A DNA stretch of 64,000 bases. Source: Puia dinghuensis (lineage in GTDB: Bacteria; Bacteroidota; Bacteroidia; Chitinophagales; Chitinophagaceae). This document shows, piece after piece, positions 1 to 10,903 of the stretch. The notes beneath the pieces are model-generated. The model had not been told where the DNA came from and ran no database searches. It worked only from the letters and a program-made list of their open reading frames with translations. The stretch covers positions 108,017-172,016 of the forward strand of contig NZ_BMJC01000004.1 in assembly GCF_014642875.1 (NCBI RefSeq). The letters are read 5' to 3'. The position numbers were made by a program, and so were the translations under genes. Numbering within the stretch: position 1 is the first letter of the stretch; every line of letters starts with the position of its first letter.

Positions 1-661
1 CGCGACCGGTTTTCCCCATAAAACCGGAAGAGTGCGAATCATCGATCATGACAATAGCGTCATAGCGATCGGCAAGATCACAGATCTTATCCAGCTGCGC
101 GATGGTGCCATCCATACTAAACGAACCGTCGGTGACGATGATCCTGCTTCTGGCGTCCTGTGCTGCTTTCAGCTGCTCTTCCAGGTCGGCCATCGTATTG
201 TGTTTGTACCGGTAGCGCCTGGCCTTGCAAAGGCGGACACCATCGATGATGGATGCATGGTTCAGCTCGTCGGAGATGATCGCGTCCTGTTCCCCGAACA
301 GTGGTTCGAAGACCCCGCCATTGGCGTCAAAAGCCGCCGCATATAAAATAGTATCCTCCGTACCCAGGAAGGCAGCGATCTTCTGTTCGAGTTGCCGGTG
401 GATGTCTTCGGTTCCACAGATGAAGCGGACGCTGCTCATCCCATAACCGCGGGAATCGATGGCTTTGTGAGCGGCTTCGATGACGGCTGGATGCGAAGAA
501 AGTCCGAGGTAATTATTGGCGCAAAAATTCAGCACTTTCCTGCCGTTTACCATTATCTCCGCCCCCTGGGCGCTGGTGATGATGCGTTCGGTTTTAAACA
601 GGCCGGAGGCTTTTATCTCTTCCAGCTCAGCGGCGATGCGTTTCACAAAGGAGGAGTTCAT
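1..661 (-). CDS. kbl: Glycine C-acetyltransferase / 2-amino-3-ketobutyrate CoA ligase, N-terminal part
   Basis: The reverse strand reads an open frame from an ATG at 661 to the window edge, about 220 residues, with the C-terminal half outside. It is a PLP-dependent alpha-oxoamine synthase: the N-terminus [19 protein letters not shown], the [14 protein letters not shown] segment and the [10 protein letters not shown] segment at the edge are the hallmarks of Kbl, which condenses glycine and acetyl-CoA or cleaves 2-amino-3-oxobutyrate in threonine breakdown. The PLP lysine lies beyond the edge, so a related member (8-amino-7-oxononanoate or serine palmitoyl-type synthase) cannot be fully excluded, but the match to Kbl over the visible part is close. 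Confidence 0.88.
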   Translation of the reverse strand, partial: MNSSFVKRIAAELEEIKASGLFKTERIITSAQGAEIMVNGRKVLNFCANNYLGLSSHPAVIEAAHKAIDSRGYGMSSVRFICGTEDIHRQLEQKIAAFLGTEDTILYAAAFDANGGVFEPLFGEQDAIISDELNHASIIDGVRLCKARRYRYKHNTMADLEEQLKAAQDARSRIIVTDGSFSMDGTIAQLDKICDLADRYDAIVMIDDSHSSGFMGKTGR

Positions 662-777
662 AGCGATTGTTTTTTTAAGAGGCCAAAGGTAAGTAGTTGA
701 ATGTTCATCCGTTAGAGCTCCAGCCTAATTTTTTGTCCGGCTGTAACAAATAATATATAACTTCGTCTTATTAATAT

Positions 778-984
778 ATGATCCGGAATAAGTACATACG
801 GTTGTTCGTCCTGCTCCTGGGGGTTTCTATCAGCCTGGTACTCTTCTCCTACGTTAGGAACCGTTCTTCCAGCGCTGATGATACCAATTGTGATGGCAGC
901 AAATGCCCATCCAGGAAGGCAAAGACAGAATACATGCTCCTGGAAACCTTGACTCACAATCTGCTGGTTTCCAACCAACAATAG
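778..984 (+). CDS. Small single-pass membrane protein, unknown function
   Basis: A 68-residue frame starts MIRNKYIRLFVLLLGVS, with one hydrophobic segment at about residues 8-24 followed by a polar tail holding two cysteines (CDGSKC). It has no recognised domain. It lies 110 bases upstream of a sigma factor gene and on the same strand. A TAACTTCG sequence at 758-765 resembles the Bacteroidetes -7 box with one mismatch. The membrane segment with a basic N-terminus and the upstream box favour a real gene, but the length leaves room for chance. Confidence 0.5.
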   Translation: MIRNKYIRLFVLLLGVSISLVLFSYVRNRSSSADDTNCDGSKCPSRKAKTEYMLLETLTHNLLVSNQQ

Positions 985-1097
985 GCACAATCCGCGCTGC
1001 ATCCCGCACCGGATTTACCTAAATCATGTCCTCCTTGTAACTTTCCCAAAGCATACTTCGTATTATAGATGGCCGGGAGGCCAGTCAGTCTCTGCTT

Positions 1098-1583
1098 ATG
1101 ACCGAGAAAGAATACAACGAATGTGTGGAACTATATGCGGACAACGTCTATCGCTTCATCCTGAAGAATCTCAGACAGGAAGAAGACGCGAGGGACGTGG
1201 TCCAATCCGCGTTTGAGAAACTTTGGAAGAACCGGCAGAATGTAGAGACAGAAAAGAGCAAATCCTATCTCTTCACCATCGCCTATCATCAAATGATCGA
1301 CCATCTCCGTAAGGTGAAGCGCATCCACCTGCAGGAAGAATTCCGGGAAGAGGCGAGGGTCAGTGCCACCCCGGCCCACCACCTGAAGAAAGCATTGGAA
1401 GAAGCCTTGTCCCGGCTCAACGAGACCCAACGCTCCCTGGTGCTGTTGAAAGACTATGAAGGCTATTCTTATAGCGAGATCGGGCAGATCACCGGGCTCA
1501 ACGAAAGCCAGGTAAAGGTCTACCTCCATCGCGCGAGGATACAGCTGAAGAATTACCTGGTAAAATTGGAAAACTTAATCTGA
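1098..1583 (+). CDS. RNA polymerase sigma-70 factor, ECF subfamily
   Basis: The 161-residue product has the two-domain layout of extracytoplasmic-function sigma factors. Region 2 covers about residues 8-75 (NVYRFILKNLRQEEDARDVVQSAFEKLW, then a YHQMIDHLRK segment that melts the -10 region). Region 4 covers about 100-155, with a helix-turn-helix SYSEIGQITGLNESQVKVYLHRAR. It should direct RNA polymerase to a small set of promoters. The next gene starts 7 bases downstream and encodes a membrane protein likely to hold the sigma factor in check, followed by an outer-membrane protein gene that may be a target. The length and motifs are normal for the family. Confidence 0.93.
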   Translation: MTEKEYNECVELYADNVYRFILKNLRQEEDARDVVQSAFEKLWKNRQNVETEKSKSYLFTIAYHQMIDHLRKVKRIHLQEEFREEARVSATPAHHLKKALEEALSRLNETQRSLVLLKDYEGYSYSEIGQITGLNESQVKVYLHRARIQLKNYLVKLENLI

Positions 1584-1589
1584 GGCTCC

Positions 1590-2627
1590 ATGATCACGAA
1601 AGAAAACTACTACGACTATTTCCTCCTGTACATCGACAACGAGCTGCCGCCCGCTGCAAGGGCTGCCGTGGAGAAGTTTGTCGGCGACAACCCCCAGCTG
1701 CAGGAAGAATGGGAAGCCTTGTTGCAATGCCGGGTCGATCCCGATGAGCAAGAGGTCTTCCATAGCAAGGAAGTTCTTTTCCAGGAAGACCTGCTGTCCT
1801 ACGTCGACGGAGAGCTCGGTGAAGAAAGACGCAAAGAAGTAGAGGCCTTCGTTCACCGGCATCCCTCGAAGGCCTTGGAGCTACAGCAATTATCTATGAC
1901 CGTTAGCGAGGCTGATCTGTCGGTCAGTTTCCCCGATAAAGAAAGCCTTTACCGCACCGAAAAGCGCCGCAGGGCATTGCTGATGCCCTGGATGCAGGCA
2001 GGTATCGCCGCCGCCGTGCTTGGCCTTGTCGCCCTCTTGTTGCTGAACACCCGGCACAACGAAGGGCCTGCCCTGGTGAAGGCCCCGCCGGTTAAAAAGA
2101 GCGCGCCTGCTTCTCCTTCCGTGCGGACTGCTCCGGAAAAAGAAGACCTGCCTGTTGTTGCAAAGACTACTCCTGATAAAAATCAATCGCGGACTGTAAC
2201 TACTGCTACGCCTGCATCGTTATACTCTTCAGGAAGGCGGAAAAATGCTCCATCCCCGGCCCAAAAGGAAACAGACGTCACCATAAGGCCGGAGGAGGTT
2301 GCCCTGGCGACGACAAAAATATCGGATAGCCAGAATAGTGAGACACCCCCGGAGGTTACGCCGGACGCAGGGCAGAAGACCCTTGTAAAGTCTACAGTTG
2401 TCGAGGTGAATATTCCAAAGGAGCAATCCTCCTTTGCCACGCAGGCCCTGATGCAGGAGGCTCAGGCAGATGAAACAAAAGAATCGTTAGCCGCCGCGCC
2501 TGCCGGTAAGAACAAACTACGGGGCATCTTCAGACGCGTGTCCCGCACTTTTGGAAAAACGGCAGACCGCGATAACAATGGGCAGAAAGAAGTGTTGATC
2601 AGCGCCTTCCAGGTCGCACTTAAATAG
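1590..2627 (+). CDS. Membrane-anchored anti-sigma-like protein with duplicated N-terminal motif
   Basis: The 345-residue product has a cytoplasmic head, one membrane segment near residues 135-153 (AGIAAAVLGLVALLLLN) and a long low-complexity periplasmic tail rich in Pro, Ala, Thr and Lys. The head contains the same motif twice, about residues 9-45 and 66-102: Tyr-(Ile/Val)-Asp-x-Glu-Leu...Arg..Val-Glu-x-Phe-Val..(Asn/His)-Pro. This resembles the fold of anti-sigma heads but lacks the HxxxCxxC zinc ligands. Position directly after the sigma factor gene supports a role as its inhibitor; no direct proof is visible. Confidence 0.68.
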   Translation: MITKENYYDYFLLYIDNELPPAARAAVEKFVGDNPQLQEEWEALLQCRVDPDEQEVFHSKEVLFQEDLLSYVDGELGEERRKEVEAFVHRHPSKALELQQLSMTVSEADLSVSFPDKESLYRTEKRRRALLMPWMQAGIAAAVLGLVALLLLNTRHNEGPALVKAPPVKKSAPASPSVRTAPEKEDLPVVAKTTPDKNQSRTVTTATPASLYSSGRRKNAPSPAQKETDVTIRPEEVALATTKISDSQNSETPPEVTPDAGQKTLVKSTVVEVNIPKEQSSFATQALMQEAQADETKESLAAAPAGKNKLRGIFRRVSRTFGKTADRDNNGQKEVLISAFQVALK

Positions 2628-2631
2628 ACAG

Positions 2632-2650
2632 AAGCCGCCGGAAGCGGCTT
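2632..2650 (+). other. Short hairpin after the anti-sigma-like gene
   Basis: Arms AAGCCGC and GCGGCTT enclose a five-base loop just after the stop codon at 2627. There is no T run behind it, so it is a weak terminator at best; it may mark an RNA processing or attenuation point before the outer-membrane protein gene at 2692. Confidence 0.3.
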
Positions 2651-2691
2651 GTGCGAAGGACAAACATTAGCGAAATTTAAACAACAAGAAC

Positions 2692-3546
2692 ATGAACCGG
2701 GTATTATTACTTACGGCAGGACTATCGCTTTCCCTTTTCTGCCGGGCACAGAACGACACTACAGGAGTTGGAAAAGTAACGGCGCCCGCGGGCGACACCC
2801 TCCGGGTGGGTAATCTGCTGATCATCCGCAATGGCGCAAAGGATGGCACCGGTGACGAGCCATCTCTCCGGATAAAAACCCGCCGTGAACACAACAGCTA
2901 CCGGCCCTCCAATATCAGCACCAATTGGTGCATTGTCGATCTCGGCATCGCCAGTATTAACGACCAGACAGTATATTCCTCCGCCGCCGCCCAGCAATTC
3001 GCGCCCGGGGCAACCAAGGACTGGTTCAAGCTTCGCTATGGCTTTCTGCCCAAGTCGGTGGACGTCAATATCTGGCTGTTCATGCAACGCATCAACCTGA
3101 TCAACCACGTCGTCAACCTGAAATACGGTCTCGGGGTAGAGCTCAACAACTATCGCTATGAGTATAATATCCGTTATCTCACCAATCCTACAAAGGTGAT
3201 CATGGATACCATCCAATACAGCAAGGACAAACTTGCAACGGATTATGTCACCATGCCCGTAATGCTCAATTTCAATTTCACGCCCCATCGCTTTCACCCG
3301 ATCGGTTTTAGCGCGGGCGCCAGCTTTGGGTATCTCTATTCCTCCCGGCAGAAGTTCATCAGTGCCGCCCATGGCAAACAAAAAACTTTCAACGATTTCG
3401 ATCTCAATTCGTGGAAGATCTCCTATGTGGGCGAATTGGAGCTGGGCTGGATCAACCTCTACGGCAGCTATGCTGCCCGCAGTATTTTTAGCAGGGGACT
3501 TGACCAGATTCCCTATAATTTTGGTATCCGCATAGGGAATTGGTAA
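2692..3546 (+). CDS. Secreted outer-membrane beta-barrel-like protein, unknown function
   Basis: The 284-residue protein starts with a clear signal peptide (MNRVLLLTAGLSLSLFCRAQ, cleaved after about residue 19). The rest is rich in alternating aromatic and polar residues, Gly and Asn, and ends NFGIRIGNW, with an aromatic last residue as is usual for outer-membrane barrels. Segments such as KYGLGVELNNYRYEYNIRY and PIGFSAGASFGYLYSS look like barrel strands. It follows the sigma/anti-sigma pair by 64 bases and may share their transcript or be under the sigma factor's control. No specific family is recognised. Confidence 0.7.
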   Translation: MNRVLLLTAGLSLSLFCRAQNDTTGVGKVTAPAGDTLRVGNLLIIRNGAKDGTGDEPSLRIKTRREHNSYRPSNISTNWCIVDLGIASINDQTVYSSAAAQQFAPGATKDWFKLRYGFLPKSVDVNIWLFMQRINLINHVVNLKYGLGVELNNYRYEYNIRYLTNPTKVIMDTIQYSKDKLATDYVTMPVMLNFNFTPHRFHPIGFSAGASFGYLYSSRQKFISAAHGKQKTFNDFDLNSWKISYVGELELGWINLYGSYAARSIFSRGLDQIPYNFGIRIGNW

Positions 3547-3550
3547 GTCT

Positions 3551-3579
3551 GGCCTTCGGCCGACGGACCTCCGGTCCGT
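3551..3579 (+). repeat. Double-hairpin intergenic element, copy A
   Basis: Two adjacent perfect hairpins: GGCC-TTC-GGCC at 3551-3561 and ACGGACC-TCC-GGTCCGT at 3563-3579. The arrangement (a stem with a TTC loop, then a seven-base-pair stem with a TCC/TCT/CGT loop) recurs at 4301, 36615, 38615 and 41183, with different stem sequences but the same pairing. This copy lacks the upstream long stem found in copies B, D and E. Confidence 0.75.
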
Positions 3580-3689
3580 TTGGGCGGGAGGCCGCGGGGA
3601 GCTTTATTCGCGTCGGGAATGTTAAAATTTTTTTTACTCAAAATAATCCGGCTTCGCGCGGCGTTGAAAATGTTCAAAATTGCCGTGTT

Positions 3690-4241
3690 ATGAGGTTCCG
3701 AAATTTGCTCCTTGGCAGCTTACTGCCGGTCGCCCTTTTCTCTTTCCGCGACGCAAATCACCGCACTTCCAGCAGACGTTTCTTTCACCCTGTTCCCGAG
3801 GGCGATGTCTACATTGTCGTAATAAAATCCAACTACGAGCTGCAGGTGTATGACAAGGATGGCTGGTATGCCACCTATCCGGCGGTATTCGGCAGCAAAT
3901 CACTCGATGATAAAATGGTGCAGGGAGACCGCAAGACGCCGGAGGGGACTTTTCATATCGTTTCCAAACGTCCGCATGAGAAATGGGACAAGATTATGGA
4001 CCTCGACTTCCCGACTCCATCGGATATCGCCAAATTCAATGACAGAAAAGCGAAAGGGCTGATTCCCAAAACGGCAAAGATCGGCGACGGCATCGCTATC
4101 CATGGAACATGGGCGCACGACGATCGGGCGGTGGACGATTACCAGATGTGGACGAATGGCTGCATCTCGTTGAAGAACGAGGATATGGAGGAAGTATACC
4201 GAATCGCACCCGTCGGCGCGAAGGTGGTTATACAGCATTGA
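3690..4241 (+). CDS. L,D-transpeptidase (YkuD domain), secreted
   Basis: The 183-residue protein has the YkuD catalytic signature near its end: an HGT segment, then WTNGCISLKNEDMEEVY, where Cys is the nucleophile and His the base. Such enzymes form 3-3 cross-links in peptidoglycan or attach proteins to it, working outside the inner membrane. I start at the ATG at 3690 (MRFRNLLLGSLLPVALFSF), which gives a signal-anchor N-terminus; an in-frame start at 3540 would add 50 residues of non-secretory sequence overlapping repeat copy A. It is flanked by repeat elements on both sides, so is probably transcribed alone. Confidence 0.87.
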   Translation: MRFRNLLLGSLLPVALFSFRDANHRTSSRRFFHPVPEGDVYIVVIKSNYELQVYDKDGWYATYPAVFGSKSLDDKMVQGDRKTPEGTFHIVSKRPHEKWDKIMDLDFPTPSDIAKFNDRKAKGLIPKTAKIGDGIAIHGTWAHDDRAVDDYQMWTNGCISLKNEDMEEVYRIAPVGAKVVIQH

Positions 4242-4242
4242 G

Positions 4243-4329
4243 TTTCGCGCTTTGGCCCTGTGGCGCAATTTGGTCCAAAGCGCAAAACCGGCTAATGATG
4301 GGCCTTCGGCCAGCGGACCCGTGGCCCGC
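4243..4329 (+). repeat. Three-hairpin intergenic element, copy B
   Basis: It begins right after the transpeptidase stop codon. Stem 1 is formed by GCGCTTTGG at 4247-4255 and CCAAAGCGC at 4275-4283. Then comes CTAATG, as in copies D and E, stem 2 GGCC-TTC-GGCC at 4301-4311, and stem 3 GCGGACC-CGT-GGCCCGC at 4313-4329 (one mismatch). It lies between two convergent genes, so it could also act as a shared 3' end. Confidence 0.75.
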
Positions 4330-4359
4330 TAGAGCCGGCAGCCTATGTGATGCGGCGCG

Positions 4360-6273
4360 CTAAAGCCGCCCGCCTTTGATCTCCTCAACAACGGCCGGGT
4401 CGAGCAAGGTGGTGGTATCCCCCAGATTTTGGAATTCCCCTTCCGCTATTTTTCGAAGAATACGCCGCATGATCTTCCCGCTGCGGGTTTTGGGCAGTCC
4501 GCTCACCAGCTGGATCTTGTCCGGCTTGGCGATGGGCCCGATGATACGGGCCACGGTCTGGACGATATCTTTCCGGATAGATTCGTCATCGGTCTTTGTC
4601 CCGTTGAAAATCACATAGGCATAGATGCCCTGCCCCTTTATATCATGCGGATAACCTACCACCGCACTTTCCACGACACCCGTGTGCATATTGATCGCGT
4701 TCTCTACTTCCGCGGTGCCGATGCGGTGACCGCTGACGTTGAGCACGTCGTCGACGCGACCGGTAATACGATAATTGCCATCGGCGTCCCGAAGGGCGCC
4801 GTCACCGGTGAAGTACAGGTTGGGATAGGTGGCGAAATAGGTCTGACGACAGCGTTCGTGGTCCCCATAGGTGGTGCGGATGATGGAAGGCCAGGGGAAT
4901 TTGATACAAAGGTTGCCGCTGATGTTATTGCCCTGCAGCTCTTCTCCTTTCTCATCCACCAGGACAGGCTGCACCCCCGGCAACGGCAGGGTGGCATGCG
5001 CCGGTTTTTCGGGTGTGACCCCGGCCAGGTTAGATATGAGGATCCCGCCGGTCTCGGTCTGCCACCAGGTGTCAACAATAGGACAGTGCCCTTTACCGAT
5101 GTTATCATGATACCAATGCCAGGCCTCTTCATTGATAGGCTCGCCGACAGTCCCCAGCACTCTGAGCGAACTGAGATCCTTGTTCTTTACGAAATCGAGT
5201 CCAAAACCCATCAGGCTGCGGATGGCCGTTGGCGCAGTATAGAGAATATTGACCTTGTATTTATCTACAATATCCCAGAAACGGCCGGCATCCGGATAGG
5301 TGGGGATGCCTTCGAACATCAGGCTGGTGGCGCCGGCGCTGAGAGGGCCATAGACGATATAGCTGTGCCCGGTGATCCAGCCGATGTCCGCCGTACAGAA
5401 AAAGATCTCTCCCGGTTTGTACTGGAATACATTGACAAAGCTATAATTGGTAAAGACCATGTAGCCGCCGCAGGTATGAACGACACCCTTGGGTTTACCC
5501 GTAGAGCCGGAGGTATAAAGAATAAAGAGCAGGTCTTCCGCATCCATCACTTCCACCGGACAAGGCGGGTTACCCTGGGTCTCGACCTTGCGGACCTCAT
5601 CTTCCCACCAGACATCCCGGCCTTTGATCATGCTGACAGGAACCCGGGTCCGGGTGAGAACAATGACCCGCTTTACAGAAGGACATTGGACAAGGGCGTC
5701 GTCGATCACCGACTTCAGGGGGATCTGCTTATTGCCACGGTTGGCGCCATCAGAGGTGATCACCAGGCTGCACTGGGCGTCCTGGATCCTATCGGCGATG
5801 CTCTGCGCCGAGAAGCCGCCAAACACAACGGAATGGATGACGCCGATGCGCGCGCAGGCGAGGACGGCGATGGCTAATTCCGGTACCATCGGCATATAGA
5901 TACAGACCCGGTCGCCCTTCTTCAATCCGTTGTTCTTCAAGACATTGGCGAATTGGCAGACCTTGCTGTGCAGTTCTTTATACGACAGGATGCGATAATG
6001 CTCTTCGGGATCGTTCGGCTCCCAGATGATTGCGGGCTGGTCCCCTTTTTCGGCCAGATGACGATCGAGGCAATTTTCGGTGATATTCAGCTGCGCCCCG
6101 CTGAACCAGCGGACCTGCGGCTCGGTGAAATTCCACTCCAATACTTTATCCCAAGGCCGGCGCCACTGAAAGTTAGCGGCAATTCCTGCCCAGAAACCTT
6201 CCGGGTCCTTCACGCTGGCCTGATATGCTGAACGATATTCTTCAAGAGATCTGATCTGGTAAGGATAACTCAT
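4360..6273 (-). CDS. acs: Acetyl-CoA synthetase (AMP-forming)
   Basis: The 637-residue enzyme turns acetate, ATP and CoA into acetyl-CoA through an acetyl-AMP intermediate. Seen motifs are the adenylate-forming P-loop LYTSGSTGKPKGVVHT, the WWQTETGG segment, the hinge YFTGDGALRDADGNYRITGR and the C-terminal TRSGKIMRR, whose Lys is the known acetylation switch in the family. Start MSYPYQIRSLEEY matches the usual N-terminus. A gene for an acetate transporter lies 40 bases upstream on the same strand, making an acetate scavenging unit. Confidence 0.97.
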   Translation of the reverse strand: MSYPYQIRSLEEYRSAYQASVKDPEGFWAGIAANFQWRRPWDKVLEWNFTEPQVRWFSGAQLNITENCLDRHLAEKGDQPAIIWEPNDPEEHYRILSYKELHSKVCQFANVLKNNGLKKGDRVCIYMPMVPELAIAVLACARIGVIHSVVFGGFSAQSIADRIQDAQCSLVITSDGANRGNKQIPLKSVIDDALVQCPSVKRVIVLTRTRVPVSMIKGRDVWWEDEVRKVETQGNPPCPVEVMDAEDLLFILYTSGSTGKPKGVVHTCGGYMVFTNYSFVNVFQYKPGEIFFCTADIGWITGHSYIVYGPLSAGATSLMFEGIPTYPDAGRFWDIVDKYKVNILYTAPTAIRSLMGFGLDFVKNKDLSSLRVLGTVGEPINEEAWHWYHDNIGKGHCPIVDTWWQTETGGILISNLAGVTPEKPAHATLPLPGVQPVLVDEKGEELQGNNISGNLCIKFPWPSIIRTTYGDHERCRQTYFATYPNLYFTGDGALRDADGNYRITGRVDDVLNVSGHRIGTAEVENAINMHTGVVESAVVGYPHDIKGQGIYAYVIFNGTKTDDESIRKDIVQTVARIIGPIAKPDKIQLVSGLPKTRSGKIMRRILRKIAEGEFQNLGDTTTLLDPAVVEEIKGGRL

Positions 6274-6313
6274 CTGAAAATGGAATTTTTAAACTAAGAT
6301 TTCAATAACTTTC

Positions 6314-6901
6314 CTAAACGCTGCCGATGGGCAGCACCGTTCTTCCGTACATCTCGTTCAACAACCCCGCAACGCCCGTATAGATTGCCGATGCTCCGCA
6401 GACGATGCCTTCAATCCCGGTGAAATGTTTGAGGGCGGTATTCCCGGTGTAATCGCCTAATGCCAGCAGAAAGAACAAGATGGTCAACGTGGCGAATACA
6501 AATTGCAGGGCACGGTTGAGCTTCAAAGTTCCGAAAAAAAGCAATAAGGTGAAAACTCCCCAGACCGCCAGATAGGCAACCATGGCATTTTCCGACGGAG
6601 CGGTCATCCATCCCATTTTCGGCATTACGATGAGGGCAACGAGCGACAGCCAGAACAAACCATAAGACGTAAAAGCGGTGAGCCCGAACGTATTGTTCTT
6701 TTTGGCTTCGATGATACCAGCGATCACCTGGGCAATGCCGCCATAGAAAATACCCATCGCCAGTATCATGGTATTCATCTCGAAAAGACCGGCATTGTGG
6801 AGATTCAACAATACCGTAGTAGTGCCGAAGGCACAAAGACCCAGCGGTGCAGGATTGGCAATGCCTTCCTTGCTTGCTGTAACAACAGGGGGAGTGGTCA
6901 T
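6314..6901 (-). CDS. satP: Acetate/succinate transporter, GPR1/FUN34/YaaH family
   Basis: The 195-residue protein has six hydrophobic segments and the family signature NPAPLGL near the N-terminus. Relatives carry acetate or succinate across the inner membrane with protons. It is immediately upstream of acs on the same strand with 40 bases between them, so uptake and activation of acetate are probably co-expressed. A 12-base perfect palindrome lies 22 bases upstream of its ATG and may be an operator. Confidence 0.92.
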   Translation of the reverse strand: MTTPPVVTASKEGIANPAPLGLCAFGTTTVLLNLHNAGLFEMNTMILAMGIFYGGIAQVIAGIIEAKKNNTFGLTAFTSYGLFWLSLVALIVMPKMGWMTAPSENAMVAYLAVWGVFTLLLFFGTLKLNRALQFVFATLTILFFLLALGDYTGNTALKHFTGIEGIVCGASAIYTGVAGLLNEMYGRTVLPIGSV

Positions 6902-6922
6902 AATCGTTAGTTAAATTGGCTT

Positions 6923-6934
6923 AATTGTACAATT
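6923..6934. promoter_or_regulatory. 12-base perfect palindrome in the satP/gldA divergent region
   Basis: AATTGTACAATT is its own reverse complement. On the satP strand it overlaps TAAAATTG, a one-mismatch form of the Bacteroidetes -7 box, so a protein bound here would compete with polymerase at satP. The binding protein is unknown. Confidence 0.35.
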
Positions 6935-7112
6935 TTAATTCATTTTGGCGACTTTTGCCGCCGGTTTTGTGGTGCGGCCCTTTGGCACCCCGTTGGTGTC
7001 ACGGCCGTATGCCTGATCATCGGGGCGATTTATCTTCCCGGGAAGAAACCCGACGGTGAAAAAGGCTGATGCGGCGAGCCAATTGCCTATATTCGCGTCG
7101 TAAAACTGTGAC

Positions 7113-9322
<2,210 letters not shown>

Positions 9323-9333
9323 GTTGTAGATTA

Positions 9334-9377
9334 GGGTCCTGCCGCGGCTGCGCCGCGGCAGGACCCTTGTAGTTTTT
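9334..9377 (+). terminator. Strong intrinsic terminator after eno
   Basis: A perfect 15-base-pair stem (9334-9348 with 9352-9366, loop TGC) is followed by TTGTAGTTTTT. The last T run directly abuts the ATG of the next gene at 9378, so read-through must feed that gene unless it has a promoter inside eno. Confidence 0.8.
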
Positions 9378-9671
9378 ATGAAGTTGCCGAACAAATACCT
9401 GCTGACGGCGGTCGGTTTCACTGTCTGGATCCTGTTCTTCGACACCCGGGATTTCATCACCAGCCATTTCCGCGAACGCGGCGAATTGCAGAAGCTGGAG
9501 AAGAGCAAGCGGTACTACGAGCAACAGATCGCCGCCACAAAGCAAGAGCTTGACCAGCTGAAAACCAACCCGGCAGTACTGGAAAAATATGCCCGGGAAA
9601 AGTATCTTATGAAAAGAGACAATGAGGATCTCTTTATCCTGCGCGACGACAACACCCTTGTCCAACATTGA
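9378..9671 (+). CDS. Septum formation initiator family protein (FtsB/DivIC type)
   Basis: The 97-residue protein has an N-terminal membrane segment (about residues 8-24), a coiled coil (about 36-70, ELQKLEKSKRYYEQQIAATK) and a conserved YAREKYLMKRDNEDLFIL tail, the layout of FtsB/DivIC proteins. These link early and late division proteins in the inner membrane. Location directly downstream of eno is also the usual place for ftsB in many bacteria, which supports the call. Confidence 0.88.
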   Translation: MKLPNKYLLTAVGFTVWILFFDTRDFITSHFRERGELQKLEKSKRYYEQQIAATKQELDQLKTNPAVLEKYAREKYLMKRDNEDLFILRDDNTLVQH

Positions 9672-9825
9672 TTTTCACTCTTTTACCCGTTTCTCGCCCC
9701 CTTTATAGCTAATACCCGTTTGGTTGTAAGTTAATAATTCCTTCACGGGACAATAACGGAGACCAAATCCCGTTTTCATAACGGACGTTTCACTTTTACT
9801 GCTTCGGAATTTATTAGGACATTAA

Positions 9826-10071
9826 ATGGTTTTGCCTATGACACTCTTTACACCGGAGGATCTTTTGCGGTATTTGTATAAAGAGTCTTCCCCGGAATTG
9901 ACGGTAGCGATTGAGGCTGCGCTAAAGGAAGACTGGATGCTGCGCGAGAGGCTTGAGATTTTGCGATCTTCAACCAACGAATTGGATGCGATAGTTGTAT
10001 CTCCCCGCATGGAAGTTATTCAGCGCGTTATGAACTATGCCAGGAAGGAGGCCGTACAGGAATCTGTATAG
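9826..10071 (+). CDS. Small conserved-type hypothetical protein
   Basis: An 81-residue acidic, mostly helical product (LLRYLYKESSPELTVAIEAALKEDWMLRERLEIL). No motif or membrane segment is seen. Either the ATG at 9826 or the one at 9838 could be the start; the second gives MTLFTPEDLL and is the more protein-like N-terminus. The composition fits a real gene, and similar short helical proteins with this ELTVAIEAAL pattern are common in Bacteroidetes; no function can be given. Confidence 0.65.
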   Translation: MVLPMTLFTPEDLLRYLYKESSPELTVAIEAALKEDWMLRERLEILRSSTNELDAIVVSPRMEVIQRVMNYARKEAVQESV

Positions 10072-10144
10072 CATCATTAATCCACTGAGTTCCCCATTTC
10101 TCGTAAATTCGCGGTCATTACGGATTTTCCAATGACTGAATCTA

Positions 10145-10900
10145 ATGACTAGAAAGGAGCGCTTTCAGTTCGTACTGGATTATTTCAGCAAGCACAACCC
10201 GGATGCAGCGACTGAGCTGCTGTATGACGACCCCTACCAATTGCTGGTAGCGGTGATCTTGTCGGCTCAATGCACTGATAAAAGGGTCAACATGACCACG
10301 CCGGCCATCTTCGAACGTTGGCCTGACGCCGGTTCAATGGCCAAGGCCAGCTTCGACGAATTGTTCCCGTACATCAGAAGCATCTCCTATCCCAATAACA
10401 AGACAAAGCATCTCATCGGCATGGCGCAAATGCTGCTGGCCAAATTTGGCGGGCAGGTGCCGCTCACTGTCGAAGAGCTGGTGCAATTGCCGGGTGTAGG
10501 CCGCAAAACGGCCAATGTCATTACCTCGGTGGTGGACAACCAGCCCAATATGGCCGTGGATACGCATGTCTTCCGCGTAGCCGCCCGCATCGGTCTCACC
10601 GTAAATGCGAAGACGCCCCTGGCGACAGAAAAACAGCTGCTCGAATTCATCCCCCGCGACATGGTGCATATTGCACACCATTGGTTGATCCTCCATGGCC
10701 GGTATGTCTGTGTCGCACGCACGCCCAAATGCGCAGAGTGCGGATTGCAGCAGGCGTGTAAGTATTTTGCGAAGCACTATGGTGCCGCGGTTGCCGAGAC
10801 TGAGCGGCTGCCTGTGGTGAAGACGCGTACAACGCGCACGGTCAAGTCCCCGGCGAAATCCAAGCCTGCCGCGAAGCGAACAACAAAAAAATTGAAATAG
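10145..10900 (+). CDS. nth: Endonuclease III
   Basis: The 251-residue DNA glycosylase/AP lyase removes oxidised pyrimidines. Visible are the helix-hairpin-helix LPGVGRKTANV with the catalytic Lys, the catalytic Asp in AVDTHVFRVA, and the four cysteines of the iron-sulfur cluster in CVARTPKCAECGLQQAC (spacing 6-2-5). A basic tail of about 30 residues (TRTVKSPAKSKPAAKRTTKKLK) goes beyond the usual 210-220 residue length and may add nonspecific DNA binding. Confidence 0.96.
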   Translation: MTRKERFQFVLDYFSKHNPDAATELLYDDPYQLLVAVILSAQCTDKRVNMTTPAIFERWPDAGSMAKASFDELFPYIRSISYPNNKTKHLIGMAQMLLAKFGGQVPLTVEELVQLPGVGRKTANVITSVVDNQPNMAVDTHVFRVAARIGLTVNAKTPLATEKQLLEFIPRDMVHIAHHWLILHGRYVCVARTPKCAECGLQQACKYFAKHYGAAVAETERLPVVKTRTTRTVKSPAKSKPAAKRTTKKLK

Positions 10901-10903
10901 AAA

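Noticed and set aside
32..700. Three plus-strand frames near the left edge
   Set aside because: They are shadows of the partial kbl on the minus strand, whose translation matches the family without gaps.
4429..5877. A 482-codon open frame on the plus strand opposite acs
   Set aside because: It is the reverse shadow of acs, which has every acetyl-CoA synthetase motif. The shadow has no recognisable domain and arises from the high GC and codon use of acs.
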